A stretch of DNA of 64,000 nt, taken from Flavisolibacter tropicus (lineage in GTDB: Bacteria; Bacteroidota; Bacteroidia; Chitinophagales; Chitinophagaceae). Positions 56,399 through 64,000 of this stretch are shown one piece after another. The position numbers and the translations under genes were made by a program. How positions within the stretch are numbered: the stretch's first letter is position 1; the number at the start of each line of letters is the position of its first letter. The notes beneath the pieces are model-generated. The model did not search any database, was not told the origin of the DNA, and saw only the letters and a program-made list of their open reading frames with translations. Location: positions 1,364,001 through 1,428,000 of the forward strand of contig NZ_CP011390.1 in NCBI RefSeq assembly GCF_001644645.1, given 5' to 3'.

Positions 56399-58456
56399 TT
56401 ATAAGAATAATCCAATGATCAGGTCAATCAATTTGATACCAATAAAGGGAACAATCACGCCACCAACGCCATAGATCAACAGGTTTCGCCTAAGCAAGGC
56501 TGAAGCGCCAATAGGTTTGTAGGCAACACCTCGTAAAGCCAACGGGATCAACAGTGGTATTATCATCGCATTAAAAATGACGGCTGATAGAATGGCACTT
56601 TCCGGACTGTGCAAGTTCATAATGTTCAAACCTTGCAGAGCTGGTATAGAAGCCACAAACAAAGCGGGTACAATTGCAAAGTATTTGGCCACATCATTGG
56701 CAATGGAGAAGGTGGTTAACGTACCCCTGGTGATCAGCAACTGCTTTCCTATTTCCACTACCTCAATCAATTTAGTTGGGTCATTATCTAAATCTACCAT
56801 GTTGCTAGCTTCTTTCGCAGCCTGTGTACCACTGTTCATTGCTACCCCTACATCGGCCTGCGCCAGAGCAGGTGCATCATTGGTACCATCACCCATCATA
56901 GCTACTAGTTTGCCACCTTGCTGTTCCTTGCGTATGTAATTCATTTTATCCTCCGGCTTGGCTTCTGCAATGAAGTCATCTACGCCTGCTTTGTCAGCAA
57001 TATATTTAGCTGTTAATGGATTATCACCGGTAACCATAACGGTTTTTACACCCATCTTGCGCAAACGCTCAAACCGCTCTTGTATACCAGGTTTAATAAT
57101 ATCCTGCAGTTCAATAACGCCTTGCACCTTTTTATTCATAGCAACCACTAACGGCGTACCACCGTTTTCGGCAATTAGTTTAACCCGGTTCTCTATTTTC
57201 TGCGGAAAATCATTACCTGCCTTTAAGCACATATTTTTAATGGTATCATAGGCCCCTTTTCTTATTTTACTTCCATCAGGCACATCTACCCCACTACACC
57301 TGGTTTCGGCTGTAAATTGAACAAAGTGCATGGACTCCTGCTTTGATTTTGAAATGCCTTTACTAGAAGCCAGCTCAATAATTGACTTACCTTCTGGTGT
57401 ATCATCGGCCAATGAGCTTAAAGCTGCCATTTCAATAAAGTCGGTTTCTTCTACGCCATTTGCCGGGTAAAAATGAGTAGCCTTACGGTTCCCAATAGTA
57501 ATTGTACCCGTTTTATCTAACAGCAAGGTATCCACGTCGCCAGCCGTTTCAACTGCCTTACCACTTTTAGCAATCACATTAGCGCGTAAGGCCCGGTCCA
57601 TACCGGCAATACCAATGGCGCTTAGTAAGCCACCAATAGTGGTGGGAATCAAACAAACAAATAAAGAGATAAAAGCAGCTATGGTAATTGGCGTGTTAGC
57701 ATAATCGGCAAACGGCTTCAAGGTGACACATACAATAATGAAGACCAGTGTAAAGGCCGCCAGAAGAATAGTGAGAGCAATCTCATTTGGTGTTTTTTGC
57801 CGGTTAGCGCCTTCTACCAAGGCAATCATTTTATCTAAGAAGGTTTCACCGGGTTGCGTGGTCACCTTTACCACAATCTTGTCGGATAAGACCTTTGTAC
57901 CCCCGGTTACAGAGGATTTATCACCACCAGCTTCCCGGATCACAGGCGCTGACTCACCTGTAATGGCACTTTCATCAATTGTTGCGATTCCTTTTACAAT
58001 CTCACCATCCATAGGAATGATATCGCCGGCTTCACACACAAACAAATCTTCCAATTGTAACTCGGAAGAATGAACCTCTCTTACTTCATCCACATACATT
58101 TCCCCAACTGGAAAGATCTTTTTAGCGGGTGTATCCTGGCGGGTTTTTCGTAAGGAATCGGCCTGCGCTTTACCTCTCGCTTCAGCTATGGCTTCAGCAA
58201 AATTGGCAAACAACACCGTTAGGAATAAAACTACAAATACAGCTATATTGTACCAAAGCGGGCCTTCCGAAATATCCCCCGTGGCTAAACTATAAATTAC
58301 TACTAGCAACATTACAACAGTACCTAATTCGACGGTAAACATCACTGGGTTCTTTACCATCAATCGAGGATTGAGTTTAATGAAGGATTGCTTGAGCGCA
58401 GTTTTTACCAGTGCAGGCTCAAACAAACGATACGTTTTTCTTCTATGAATTGACAT
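56399..58456 (-). CDS. kdpB: Potassium-transporting ATPase subunit B (P-type ATPase)
   Basis: The 685-residue P-type ATPase contains the TGES dephosphorylation motif (167-170), the phosphorylation site DKTGTIT at Asp314, the nucleotide-binding domain (about 325-470) and the hinge [31 protein letters not shown] with [12 protein letters not shown]. It couples ATP hydrolysis to K+ transport with KdpA. It lies between kdpA and kdpC in the classic order. Confidence 0.98.
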   Translation of the reverse strand: MSIHRRKTYRLFEPALVKTALKQSFIKLNPRLMVKNPVMFTVELGTVVMLLVVIYSLATGDISEGPLWYNIAVFVVLFLTVLFANFAEAIAEARGKAQADSLRKTRQDTPAKKIFPVGEMYVDEVREVHSSELQLEDLFVCEAGDIIPMDGEIVKGIATIDESAITGESAPVIREAGGDKSSVTGGTKVLSDKIVVKVTTQPGETFLDKMIALVEGANRQKTPNEIALTILLAAFTLVFIIVCVTLKPFADYANTPITIAAFISLFVCLIPTTIGGLLSAIGIAGMDRALRANVIAKSGKAVETAGDVDTLLLDKTGTITIGNRKATHFYPANGVEETDFIEMAALSSLADDTPEGKSIIELASSKGISKSKQESMHFVQFTAETRCSGVDVPDGSKIRKGAYDTIKNMCLKAGNDFPQKIENRVKLIAENGGTPLVVAMNKKVQGVIELQDIIKPGIQERFERLRKMGVKTVMVTGDNPLTAKYIADKAGVDDFIAEAKPEDKMNYIRKEQQGGKLVAMMGDGTNDAPALAQADVGVAMNSGTQAAKEASNMVDLDNDPTKLIEVVEIGKQLLITRGTLTTFSIANDVAKYFAIVPALFVASIPALQGLNIMNLHSPESAILSAVIFNAMIIPLLIPLALRGVAYKPIGASALLRRNLLIYGVGGVIVPFIGIKLIDLIIGLFL

Positions 58457-58469
58457 AATTAGTTCGGAT

Positions 58470-60185
58470 TTAATAAAGTGAGAAATATTCAGCCAATGGT
58501 CCCAAGGTTAGTGCCGGGAAGAAGGCTAAGGCAGCAATAATGGCAATCACGGCAAAGGTCATCAGGCCAAATGTGTAGCTGTCCGACTTTAAAGTGCCAG
58601 CACTTTCCGGAATGTATTTTTTCTGTGCCAGCAAGCCTGCAATGGCAATAGGACCAATGATAGGTAGGTAGCGTCCTAGGATGAGCGCAAAGCCACAGGT
58701 TACATTCCAGAAAACATTGTTATCTCCCAAGCCTTCAAAGCCACTACCATTGTTAGCAGCACTGGATGTGTACTCATAGAGCATTTCACTAAAGCCATGA
58801 TAACCTGGATTATTCAGCCAACTGGCCGGCTTAACCGCCCAATTCGCTTCCGGATTATGCACCAACACATATGATGACAGGGCTGTAAATGCCAGGATAA
58901 TTAATGGATGCAGCAACGCAATGATGGAGGCTATTTTCATTTCCTTCGCCTCAATCTTACGACCTAAAAATTCTGGCGTCCGGCCTACCATCAGACCTGA
59001 AATGAATACGGCGATGATGAGAAAAATAAAATAGTTGAGAATACCTACGCCACATCCGCCATAAAAGGAGTTTATCATCATTCCTAACAATAGCATAGCG
59101 CCGGTTAATGGCATGGTACTGTCATGCATGGAGTTAACAGAGCCGGTAGATATAATCGTCGTAACCGTACTCCAATAGCCAGAGATGGCGGGACCAAACC
59201 GCACTTCTTTACCTTCCATGGCACCGGTAGGCTGAAGCACGCCCATTTTTGCAATGGCTGGACTGCCTCCTATTTCTGAAACCATTGTAGGTATGAGCAG
59301 ACAAAGAAAGCCTACTGTCATGACACCAAAAATTACATAAGCCAGCTTGCGGCGTTGCAAATAAAAGCCAAGAGCAAAAACCAGTGCAATGGGAATAAGC
59401 ACCTGTGCCACCAGCTCAACAGTATTCGTCAGGTAATTGGGGTTTTCAAGAGGATGTGCGGAATTAGCCCCAAACCAGCCACCACCATTTGTGCCCAGGT
59501 GTTTAATAGCAATCATGCCAGCAGCAGGCCCACGGCTTACTTGTACACTATCACCTTGCAGCGTTACAATACTGTCTTTTCCTTCTGCAGAAGTAGGTGT
59601 GCCATTAAAAGCCAGGATAACAGCTATTACAAAAGCAATAGGCAATAAGAGTCGCGTAATCGATTGTACAAAGAACACCCAAAAGTTGCCTAACTTATCA
59701 GTTACTTTATCGCGCAAGGCCTTAAATAAAATGAATACAACAGCAATACCGGTAGCTGCCGAAACAAATTGAAAAAAGGCAATGGCTGCTATCTGTGTGA
59801 GGTATGTAACGCCAGTCTCACCAGAGTAATGTTGCAGGTTGCAGTTAACAATAAATGAGATGACAGTGTTAAATGCCAGATCTGGAGTCATGGAAGGGTT
59901 GCCGTCTGGGTTTAAAAACAGGGATCCCTGTGTGATCAATAGCACAAAGCCATAAATAAACCAAACCAGGTTTATGGTCAGCATGGCCTTCAGATGCTGC
60001 TTCCAGTTCATTTCATCATTGGGATCTATACTGCAGAAGCGATAAATAGCACTCTCTAAAGGAGCCATAAAATCCCATATCGACTTTTCACCACGCAACC
60101 ACCGTGCAATAGCTTTTCCTAGCGGAATAGCTAATATCAAAGTGAAGCCGTAAGTAAGAAATACACCAATCAATTCTTTGTTCAT
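58470..60185 (-). CDS. kdpA: Potassium-transporting ATPase subunit A (channel-like)
   Basis: The 571-residue membrane protein has the K+ channel-like KdpA fold with pore-loop [15 protein letters not shown] and ten or so membrane helices. It binds and translocates K+ in the KdpFABC complex. Length and motifs match the family. It is 13 bases upstream of kdpB and 12 bases after kdpF. Confidence 0.98.
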   Translation of the reverse strand: MNKELIGVFLTYGFTLILAIPLGKAIARWLRGEKSIWDFMAPLESAIYRFCSIDPNDEMNWKQHLKAMLTINLVWFIYGFVLLITQGSLFLNPDGNPSMTPDLAFNTVISFIVNCNLQHYSGETGVTYLTQIAAIAFFQFVSAATGIAVVFILFKALRDKVTDKLGNFWVFFVQSITRLLLPIAFVIAVILAFNGTPTSAEGKDSIVTLQGDSVQVSRGPAAGMIAIKHLGTNGGGWFGANSAHPLENPNYLTNTVELVAQVLIPIALVFALGFYLQRRKLAYVIFGVMTVGFLCLLIPTMVSEIGGSPAIAKMGVLQPTGAMEGKEVRFGPAISGYWSTVTTIISTGSVNSMHDSTMPLTGAMLLLGMMINSFYGGCGVGILNYFIFLIIAVFISGLMVGRTPEFLGRKIEAKEMKIASIIALLHPLIILAFTALSSYVLVHNPEANWAVKPASWLNNPGYHGFSEMLYEYTSSAANNGSGFEGLGDNNVFWNVTCGFALILGRYLPIIGPIAIAGLLAQKKYIPESAGTLKSDSYTFGLMTFAVIAIIAALAFFPALTLGPLAEYFSLY

Positions 60186-60197
60186 AATGGTTCGTCT

Positions 60198-60278
60198 TTA
60201 AAATTTTTCAGGTTTTATCAGCACATAACAGAGGTAGATAAATACCAGAATGGAGAGAATAAATAAAGCGGTCATCAT
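60198..60278 (-). CDS. kdpF: Potassium-transporting ATPase subunit F
   Basis: The reverse-strand ORF encodes 26 residues beginning MMTALFILSILVFIYL and ending IKPEKF; it is too short for usual gene finders. One membrane helix with a C-terminal basic KPEKF tail is the KdpF pattern. KdpF is a small lipid-like stabiliser of the Kdp complex. It lies 12 bases upstream of kdpA, and the small ORF at 60283-60369 precedes it by 4 bases. The start could be either of two adjacent ATG codons (60278 or 60275). Confidence 0.88.
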   Translation of the reverse strand: MMTALFILSILVFIYLCYVLIKPEKF

Positions 60279-60282
60279 AGCA

Positions 60283-60369
60283 TTATATTTTTTCAAAAAA
60301 GTCAATCGATTTATAAAACAACCAGAAGCAAATCAGTCCTACGAGTAGTAATAAAAACGCCAGTAACAT
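60283..60369 (-). CDS. 28-residue membrane peptide in the kdp operon, unknown
   Basis: This small reverse-strand ORF encodes a single hydrophobic helix followed by a polar end: MLLAFLLLLVGLICFWLFYK, then a short SIDFFEKI tail. It is spaced four bases upstream of kdpF and looks like a second KdpF-like small protein, but I do not recognise a family. Short length means a random ORF cannot be excluded; the position and membrane-like composition support it. Confidence 0.6.
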   Translation of the reverse strand: MLLAFLLLLVGLICFWLFYKSIDFFEKI

Positions 60370-60384
60370 ATTGTATTTTTCCAA

Positions 60385-60418
60385 CTATACAGGAATACTG
60401 TACCGGAGAAATGTATAG
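60385..60418. promoter_or_regulatory. Inverted repeats upstream of the kdp genes
   Basis: CTATACA (60385-60391) and TGTATAG (60412-60418) form an inverted repeat, and inside it TACAG-N5-CTGTA (60388-60402) forms a second 15-base dyad. Located 16-49 bases before the small-ORF start, they are likely operator or promoter elements. A minus-strand TTGGCATG (60420-60427) resembles a sigma-54 -24 element, but the -12 part is poor. A TATAGTTG (7 of 8 to TAnnTTTG) also overlaps. Confidence 0.4.
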
Positions 60419-60495
60419 ACATGCCAACCCTGAAAAGATGGAGTACAGTAGCGGCTTTGATAGAAATAAATTATTATTCTGCAAAATGCGCGTCA

Positions 60496-60523
60496 TAAAA
60501 AAACCCTTTCAAAATGAAAGGGT
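60496..60523 (-). terminator. Terminator after the sigma-54 response regulator gene
   Basis: On the minus strand an 8-base-pair stem (60516-60523 with 60503-60510) and 5-base loop are followed by a run of T. It lies 25 bases after the regulator stop, so the regulator is transcribed separately from the kdp structural genes. The right-hand stem sequence is part of a direct repeat (60510-60523 and 60530-60543). Confidence 0.8.
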
Positions 60524-60547
60524 CTATTCCAAAATGAAAGGGTTTGT

Positions 60548-61876
60548 TTATTTGGGAAGCTCATATTCGTCCAGCTTTCGATATAGGGTTACCAAACCAA
60601 TACCTAAGATTTTAGCCGCCTGTGTTTTATTACCATTTGTATAAGCTAATATCTTTTGGATATGCTGTTTCTCAACTGCGGCTAATGATACCGGGCTTAG
60701 CACATCGGTACGGTGTTGCAATTCATAAGGCAGGTGCATTGGCAATATCTGGCTTTCATCCGTTAATATAACAGCACGCTGCATCACATTTCGCAATTCA
60801 CGGATATTGCCTTTCCATGAATATGATTTCAATAATTGTATAGCCTCTTTGCTTAAAAGTAATTGCTTGCCCTCTTGTTGACTAAATTGTTTGAGGAAAA
60901 CCTGGCTCAATGTTTCTATATCTTCCAGACGTTCCCTCAATGGGGGGAGTTGAATGGTAAAGGCGTTCAGTCTGTAATACAGGTCTTCCCTAAAATGTCC
61001 TGTTTCTATTTCTTTTTCTAAGCTCCTGTTTGTTGCCGCAATGATGCGTACGTTTACCTTCGAAACCCGAGTATCGCCTAATTTAATATACTCTCCATTT
61101 TCCAGTACGCGTAGCAACTTAGCTTGTAAATCCGGATGCAATTCACCAATTTCATCCAGGAACAAGGTACCACCATCAGCCATTTCAATAAGGCCTTTTT
61201 TATCCTTACTGGCACCGGTAAAAGCACCGGCCCTGTGACCAAACAACTCACTTTCTAATAAATCTTTTGCAAAAGCACTACAATTTAGAGCTATATAGGG
61301 ATGGTCTTTTCGTTTGCTGGCTACATGAATTGCATTAGCAAACACCTCTTTTCCTGTACCGGTTTCACCTAACAATAACACAGTAGCATCGGTTGGTGCT
61401 ATTCTCTTTGCCAATGAAACTGCCTGCTGGATACTTTTACTTTCTGCAGCTATCGAATCAAATGAAATGACAGATGGGGTATTTATTTTAACAGCGGCTT
61501 TTTTCTGAGCAATCACTTTTCCCATAGCTTGGGAAAGGAGCGGAAGTATGCGGTCATTATCATTGCCTTTTGTGATGTAGTCAAACGCACCATTTTTAAT
61601 GGCCTGCACCCCATCTATAATATTGCCAAAAGCCGTCAGGAGTATAACCTCAGATAAAGGAGAAAGTTTTTTTACTTCTTTGATAAACTCAACGCCATTA
61701 CCATCAGGCAGTTTTACATCGCAGAGGAGAATGTCGACGTCTTTCCTTTTTACTATTCCTAAACCCTCTTTTAATGACCCTGCCTGTTCAACCTTATAGC
61801 CTTCTAAACCGATAATCCGACTTAAGAGTTTTCTTAGTTGCTCCTCGTCATCTATAATAAGAATACTGCCTTGCAT
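60548..61876 (-). CDS. NtrC-type sigma-54 response regulator of the kdp locus
   Basis: The 442-residue protein has a receiver domain (DDEE near residues 9-12, phosphoacceptor Asp53 in LLCDVKLPDG), a sigma-54 AAA+ domain with Walker A GETGTGKE (170-177) and the sigma-54 contact GAFTGA (217-222), and a Fis-type helix-turn-helix at the C-terminus (NKTQAAKILGIGLVTLYRKLDEY). It stands where KdpE (OmpR type) is normally found. Its target promoter is likely the kdp operon, inferred from position. Confidence 0.92.
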   Translation of the reverse strand: MQGSILIIDDEEQLRKLLSRIIGLEGYKVEQAGSLKEGLGIVKRKDVDILLCDVKLPDGNGVEFIKEVKKLSPLSEVILLTAFGNIIDGVQAIKNGAFDYITKGNDNDRILPLLSQAMGKVIAQKKAAVKINTPSVISFDSIAAESKSIQQAVSLAKRIAPTDATVLLLGETGTGKEVFANAIHVASKRKDHPYIALNCSAFAKDLLESELFGHRAGAFTGASKDKKGLIEMADGGTLFLDEIGELHPDLQAKLLRVLENGEYIKLGDTRVSKVNVRIIAATNRSLEKEIETGHFREDLYYRLNAFTIQLPPLRERLEDIETLSQVFLKQFSQQEGKQLLLSKEAIQLLKSYSWKGNIRELRNVMQRAVILTDESQILPMHLPYELQHRTDVLSPVSLAAVEKQHIQKILAYTNGNKTQAAKILGIGLVTLYRKLDEYELPK

Positions 61877-62254
61877 AATAGAACAAAGCTAATATTTCAA
61901 TTAAAATGACACCTTACTATTACAACTTGAAGCAATAAGCCAATTTACTGACAGAAACCAATAGCTACTTTCATTAATTCCGCATACAAAGTAGATTGCT
62001 GTAACAGCATCATACAAAGTGTAACGAACCCTTTAAAAAATAGCCACAAGCTTACAAGTTTTCCTACACCATTTTTGATACAACCAAGTAGCCCAAACAT
62101 GGAAGCAAGGCGTACATTCACCTTGCATTTTTGTTATAATCATAAGACACTCCTTATGTCTTTTAGTGAACAAAACTTTGGCTTAGCACTTTTACACTTC
62201 ACACAAACTAGAGAAAGTACAATCACAGTTAACGTATTTGCCCTTTACAAAAAA
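61877..62254. other. 378-base intergenic region upstream of the sigma-54 regulator
   Basis: I see a promoter motif at 61884-61891 and AT-rich sequence. A 69-codon frame (62075-62284) overlaps the cupin gene on the opposite strand and has no coding signs. No hairpin strong enough for a terminator is visible behind the cupin gene. Confidence 0.5.
61884..61891 (-). promoter_or_regulatory. -7 promoter motif for the sigma-54 regulator
   Basis: On the minus strand TAGCTTTG matches TAnnTTTG, with seven bases to the ATG at 61876. A transcript from here would be nearly leaderless. No -33 box is clear. Confidence 0.4.
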
Positions 62255-62656
62255 CTATTTAGAGCCTTTGTATTGTTCATCTGAAACTTTTTCCATCCAA
62301 TCCACCACTTTTCCGTTTAGATTTTCCTGAATGGCGATATGTGTCATACCATTAGTTGCAGTGGCACCATGCCAATGCCTTTCGTTGGGCTCAAACCATA
62401 CAACATCGCCAGGATGCACTTCTTCAACAGTACTTCCCTCCTTTTGCACCCAGCCACAACCAGCTGTTATAATAAGCGTTTGTCCCAGCGGATGCGTATG
62501 CCATGCGGTTCTAGCTCCCGGCTCAAAAGTTACACTTGCTGCAGCTCCACGTCTTGCATCGTTTGGTGCAAATAAAGGATCAATACGTACAGCACCAGTA
62601 AACCAATCTTCTGGTCCTTTTGAGGAAGGCTGTGAACCGATTCTTGTTATTTCCAT
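62255..62656 (-). CDS. Cupin-domain protein (mandelonitrile-lyase-like)
   Basis: The 133-residue protein has two cupin motifs: [23 protein letters not shown] (metal-binding His pair and a Gln) and [28 protein letters not shown]. The N-terminal [19 protein letters not shown] pattern fits a group of small cupins related to bacterial (R)-hydroxynitrile lyases. Catalytic role is uncertain. It follows the alcohol dehydrogenase gene by 28 bases, so both may be co-transcribed. Confidence 0.85.
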   Translation of the reverse strand: MEITRIGSQPSSKGPEDWFTGAVRIDPLFAPNDARRGAAASVTFEPGARTAWHTHPLGQTLIITAGCGWVQKEGSTVEEVHPGDVVWFEPNERHWHGATATNGMTHIAIQENLNGKVVDWMEKVSDEQYKGSK

Positions 62657-62684
62657 TATTATCTTTTTTGTCTTTTCACCAATT

Positions 62685-63779
62685 CTATTGTTTTAAAGAG
62701 GCCATATCTATAACAAATCGATATTTTACATCGCCTTTCAGTAAACGTTCATACGCTTCATTGATCTGCTGAATGTTGATCATTTCTATATCAGAAACAA
62801 TATTGTGTTTACCACAAAAATCCAGCATCTCCTGTGTTTCAGCGATACCGCCGATCATAGAACCAGCAAAGTTTCTGCGATAAGGAATGAGGCTGAAAGC
62901 CGCCACTGGCAGGGGATGTTCCGGTGCACCTACCAATGCCAGGGAACCATCTACTCGCAATAGACTTAGGTAGGCGTTGATATCGTGCTGCGCAGAAACG
63001 GCATCTAATACAAAGTGCAGCTTACCTGCGTAACGCGCCATTTGCTCATCATCTTTTGACAGCACCACATCATCAGCTCCCAAGCGCTTTGCATCCTCAA
63101 CCTTTGAAGGAGAGGTCGTAAATACAATTACTTCCGCACCCAAAGCCTTTGCCAGTTTAACACCCATGTGCCCTAAGCCACCTAAACCAACAACACCTAC
63201 TTTCTTACCGGGCCCTACCTTCCAATGCTTGAGTGGTGAATAGGTAGTGATGCCCGCACATAATAACGGTGCTGTTGCAGCCAGGTCAAGGTTTTCAGGT
63301 ACTCGTAGAACAAAAGCTTCATCTACTACAATGCTCTCTGAATAACCGCCAAAGGTTTGTGTACCCAATAATTTATCGGGCGAATTATATGTTCCAGTAT
63401 TGCCGGCTTCGCAATATTGTTCCAAACCTTCCTTACAGTAATCGCACTGGCGGCAGCTGTCAACCATACAGCCTACTGCGGCCAGATCTCCTACTTTAAA
63501 CTTCTTTACATGATCACCTACATTTACAATTTTGCCAACGATTTCATGTCCGGGCACACAAGGATAAATTGTACTGTGCCATTCGTTTCGTGCAGTATGA
63601 AGGTCAGAGTGACAAACACCACAATACAATATCTCTATTTCTACATCATGCGGTGTGGGTTTTCTTCGCTTGATAGTTAACTGGTCTAATGGTGCCGTTG
63701 CTGCCTCTGTACCAAATGCCTTTACATCCTTTGCCTTGATGGTTGTTGCGCCTTCTGTTGTTGGTCTTACTGCTTCCAT
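62685..63779 (-). CDS. Zinc-dependent NAD(P) alcohol dehydrogenase (YahK-like)
   Basis: The 364-residue protein is a medium-chain alcohol dehydrogenase. It has [14 protein letters not shown] (catalytic zinc Cys and Ser), [10 protein letters not shown], a structural zinc site with four Cys ([15 protein letters not shown]) and the Rossmann motif [17 protein letters not shown]. The [18 protein letters not shown] segment is typical of the NADPH-using cinnamyl-alcohol/YahK group, which reduces aldehydes. The N-terminus is about 20 residues longer than usual, with no other start in frame. A cupin gene follows. Confidence 0.93.
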   Translation of the reverse strand: MEAVRPTTEGATTIKAKDVKAFGTEAATAPLDQLTIKRRKPTPHDVEIEILYCGVCHSDLHTARNEWHSTIYPCVPGHEIVGKIVNVGDHVKKFKVGDLAAVGCMVDSCRQCDYCKEGLEQYCEAGNTGTYNSPDKLLGTQTFGGYSESIVVDEAFVLRVPENLDLAATAPLLCAGITTYSPLKHWKVGPGKKVGVVGLGGLGHMGVKLAKALGAEVIVFTTSPSKVEDAKRLGADDVVLSKDDEQMARYAGKLHFVLDAVSAQHDINAYLSLLRVDGSLALVGAPEHPLPVAAFSLIPYRRNFAGSMIGGIAETQEMLDFCGKHNIVSDIEMINIQQINEAYERLLKGDVKYRFVIDMASLKQ

Positions 63780-63938
63780 ATGAATGAGTTTTTTATTGCT
63801 GATTAAGAGTTATTAATTTATCTATTTTTTCATAGCTGGTAACTGTTGAACGTAGCACCCTTTGCAAGAAATCTCTTACGAGTGCAATCATCGTGTTGTT
63901 TTGTTTTCCATTATGTATTGCAATACGTTTTGATCAGT

Positions 63939-64000
63939 TTACTTTAACGCGCTATTTACCAGAATCTTGATGTCCTTTACTTCCACTACGTTTTTTTCGT
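63939..64000 (-). CDS. Possible 3' end of a gene leaving the window
   Basis: The last 62 bases on the reverse strand keep an open frame to a TAA at 63939-63941, with the tail EKNVVEVKDIKILVNSALK. It has a plausible coding-like C-terminus, but only about 19 residues are visible, so this is a weak call. Confidence 0.25.
   Translation of the reverse strand, partial: EKNVVEVKDIKILVNSALK

Noticed and set aside
60411..60427. Full sigma-54 promoter
   Set aside because: Only the -24 half matches; the -12 half deviates at several positions, so I report it only as a possibility within the regulatory region.
62075..62284. 69-codon rightward frame between the kdp regulator and the cupin
   Set aside because: Overlaps the 3' end of the cupin gene, has no convincing start site and no coding-like composition.
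63793..63891. 32-residue reverse-strand frame upstream of the alcohol dehydrogenase
   Set aside because: Amphipathic and in the right direction, 13 bases before the dehydrogenase start, but without a hydrophobic segment or known pattern; chance frame not excluded.

Overview
The window looks like ordinary chromosome from a Bacteroidota bacterium, probably of the Chitinophagaceae or a close relative; the family-level guess is inference. Support comes from a very large secreted protein ending in a type B type IX secretion sorting domain (gliding-motility-associated C-terminal domain), from DUF4468 and CarboxypepD_reg-like secreted proteins, from several matches to the Bacteroidota -7 promoter motif TAnnTTTG, from the futalosine menaquinone route (MqnA), and from moderately AT-rich DNA. 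I saw no rRNA, tRNA, CRISPR array, insertion sequence or prophage.

Layout. 1-531: the 5' part of a queuosine-precursor transporter overlapping a small membrane protein. 587-13972: a surface-glycan region with a YfhO-type membrane protein, three glycosyltransferases in a tight run, a Wzx-type flippase, two methyltransferase-like proteins and a GT11 fucosyltransferase, interrupted by the oppositely oriented 1.2-kilo-residue secreted LamG/PKD/Ig-like protein. 13976-18995: mqnA and purB diverging from one another, a small secreted protein, and a flotillin/NfeD pair. 19637-28023: a leftward block with prfC, lolA-like, ftsK, a DUF423 gene, aroK and glutaryl-CoA dehydrogenase. 28174-30288: an ECF sigma factor, a probable anti-sigma protein and a secreted beta-helix-like protein with overlapping ends. 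30439-38000: a YCII-like protein, a CAP-domain protein, a DPP-IV-like S9 peptidase, pyrF, and a kynU-SDR-PaiB run. 38110-48886: a tricorn-like protease, mrp, and many small secreted or hypothetical proteins. 49028-51660: a 7TMR-DISM histidine kinase with a LuxR-type response regulator. 51877-61876: the kdp potassium-uptake locus. 62255-63779: a cupin and a zinc alcohol dehydrogenase.

The most interesting region is the kdp locus. In transcription order (leftward) it holds an NtrC-type sigma-54 response regulator with its own terminator, then an unrecognised 28-residue membrane peptide, kdpF, kdpA, kdpB, kdpC, an outer-membrane beta-barrel porin, a KdpD reduced to its N-terminal sensor half, and a separate HAMP-PAS histidine kinase. 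The usual KdpD/KdpE pair is therefore replaced by a split sensor and an enhancer-binding-type regulator, and an outer-membrane channel is built into the operon. The two tiny genes (60198-60278 and 60283-60369) were found by reading the sequence directly.

Three limits apply. All functions are assigned from recognised motifs without database searches. Start codons were moved inward where a signal peptide, a conserved N-terminus or a promoter motif argued for it. Terminators are called from perfect or near-perfect hairpins.
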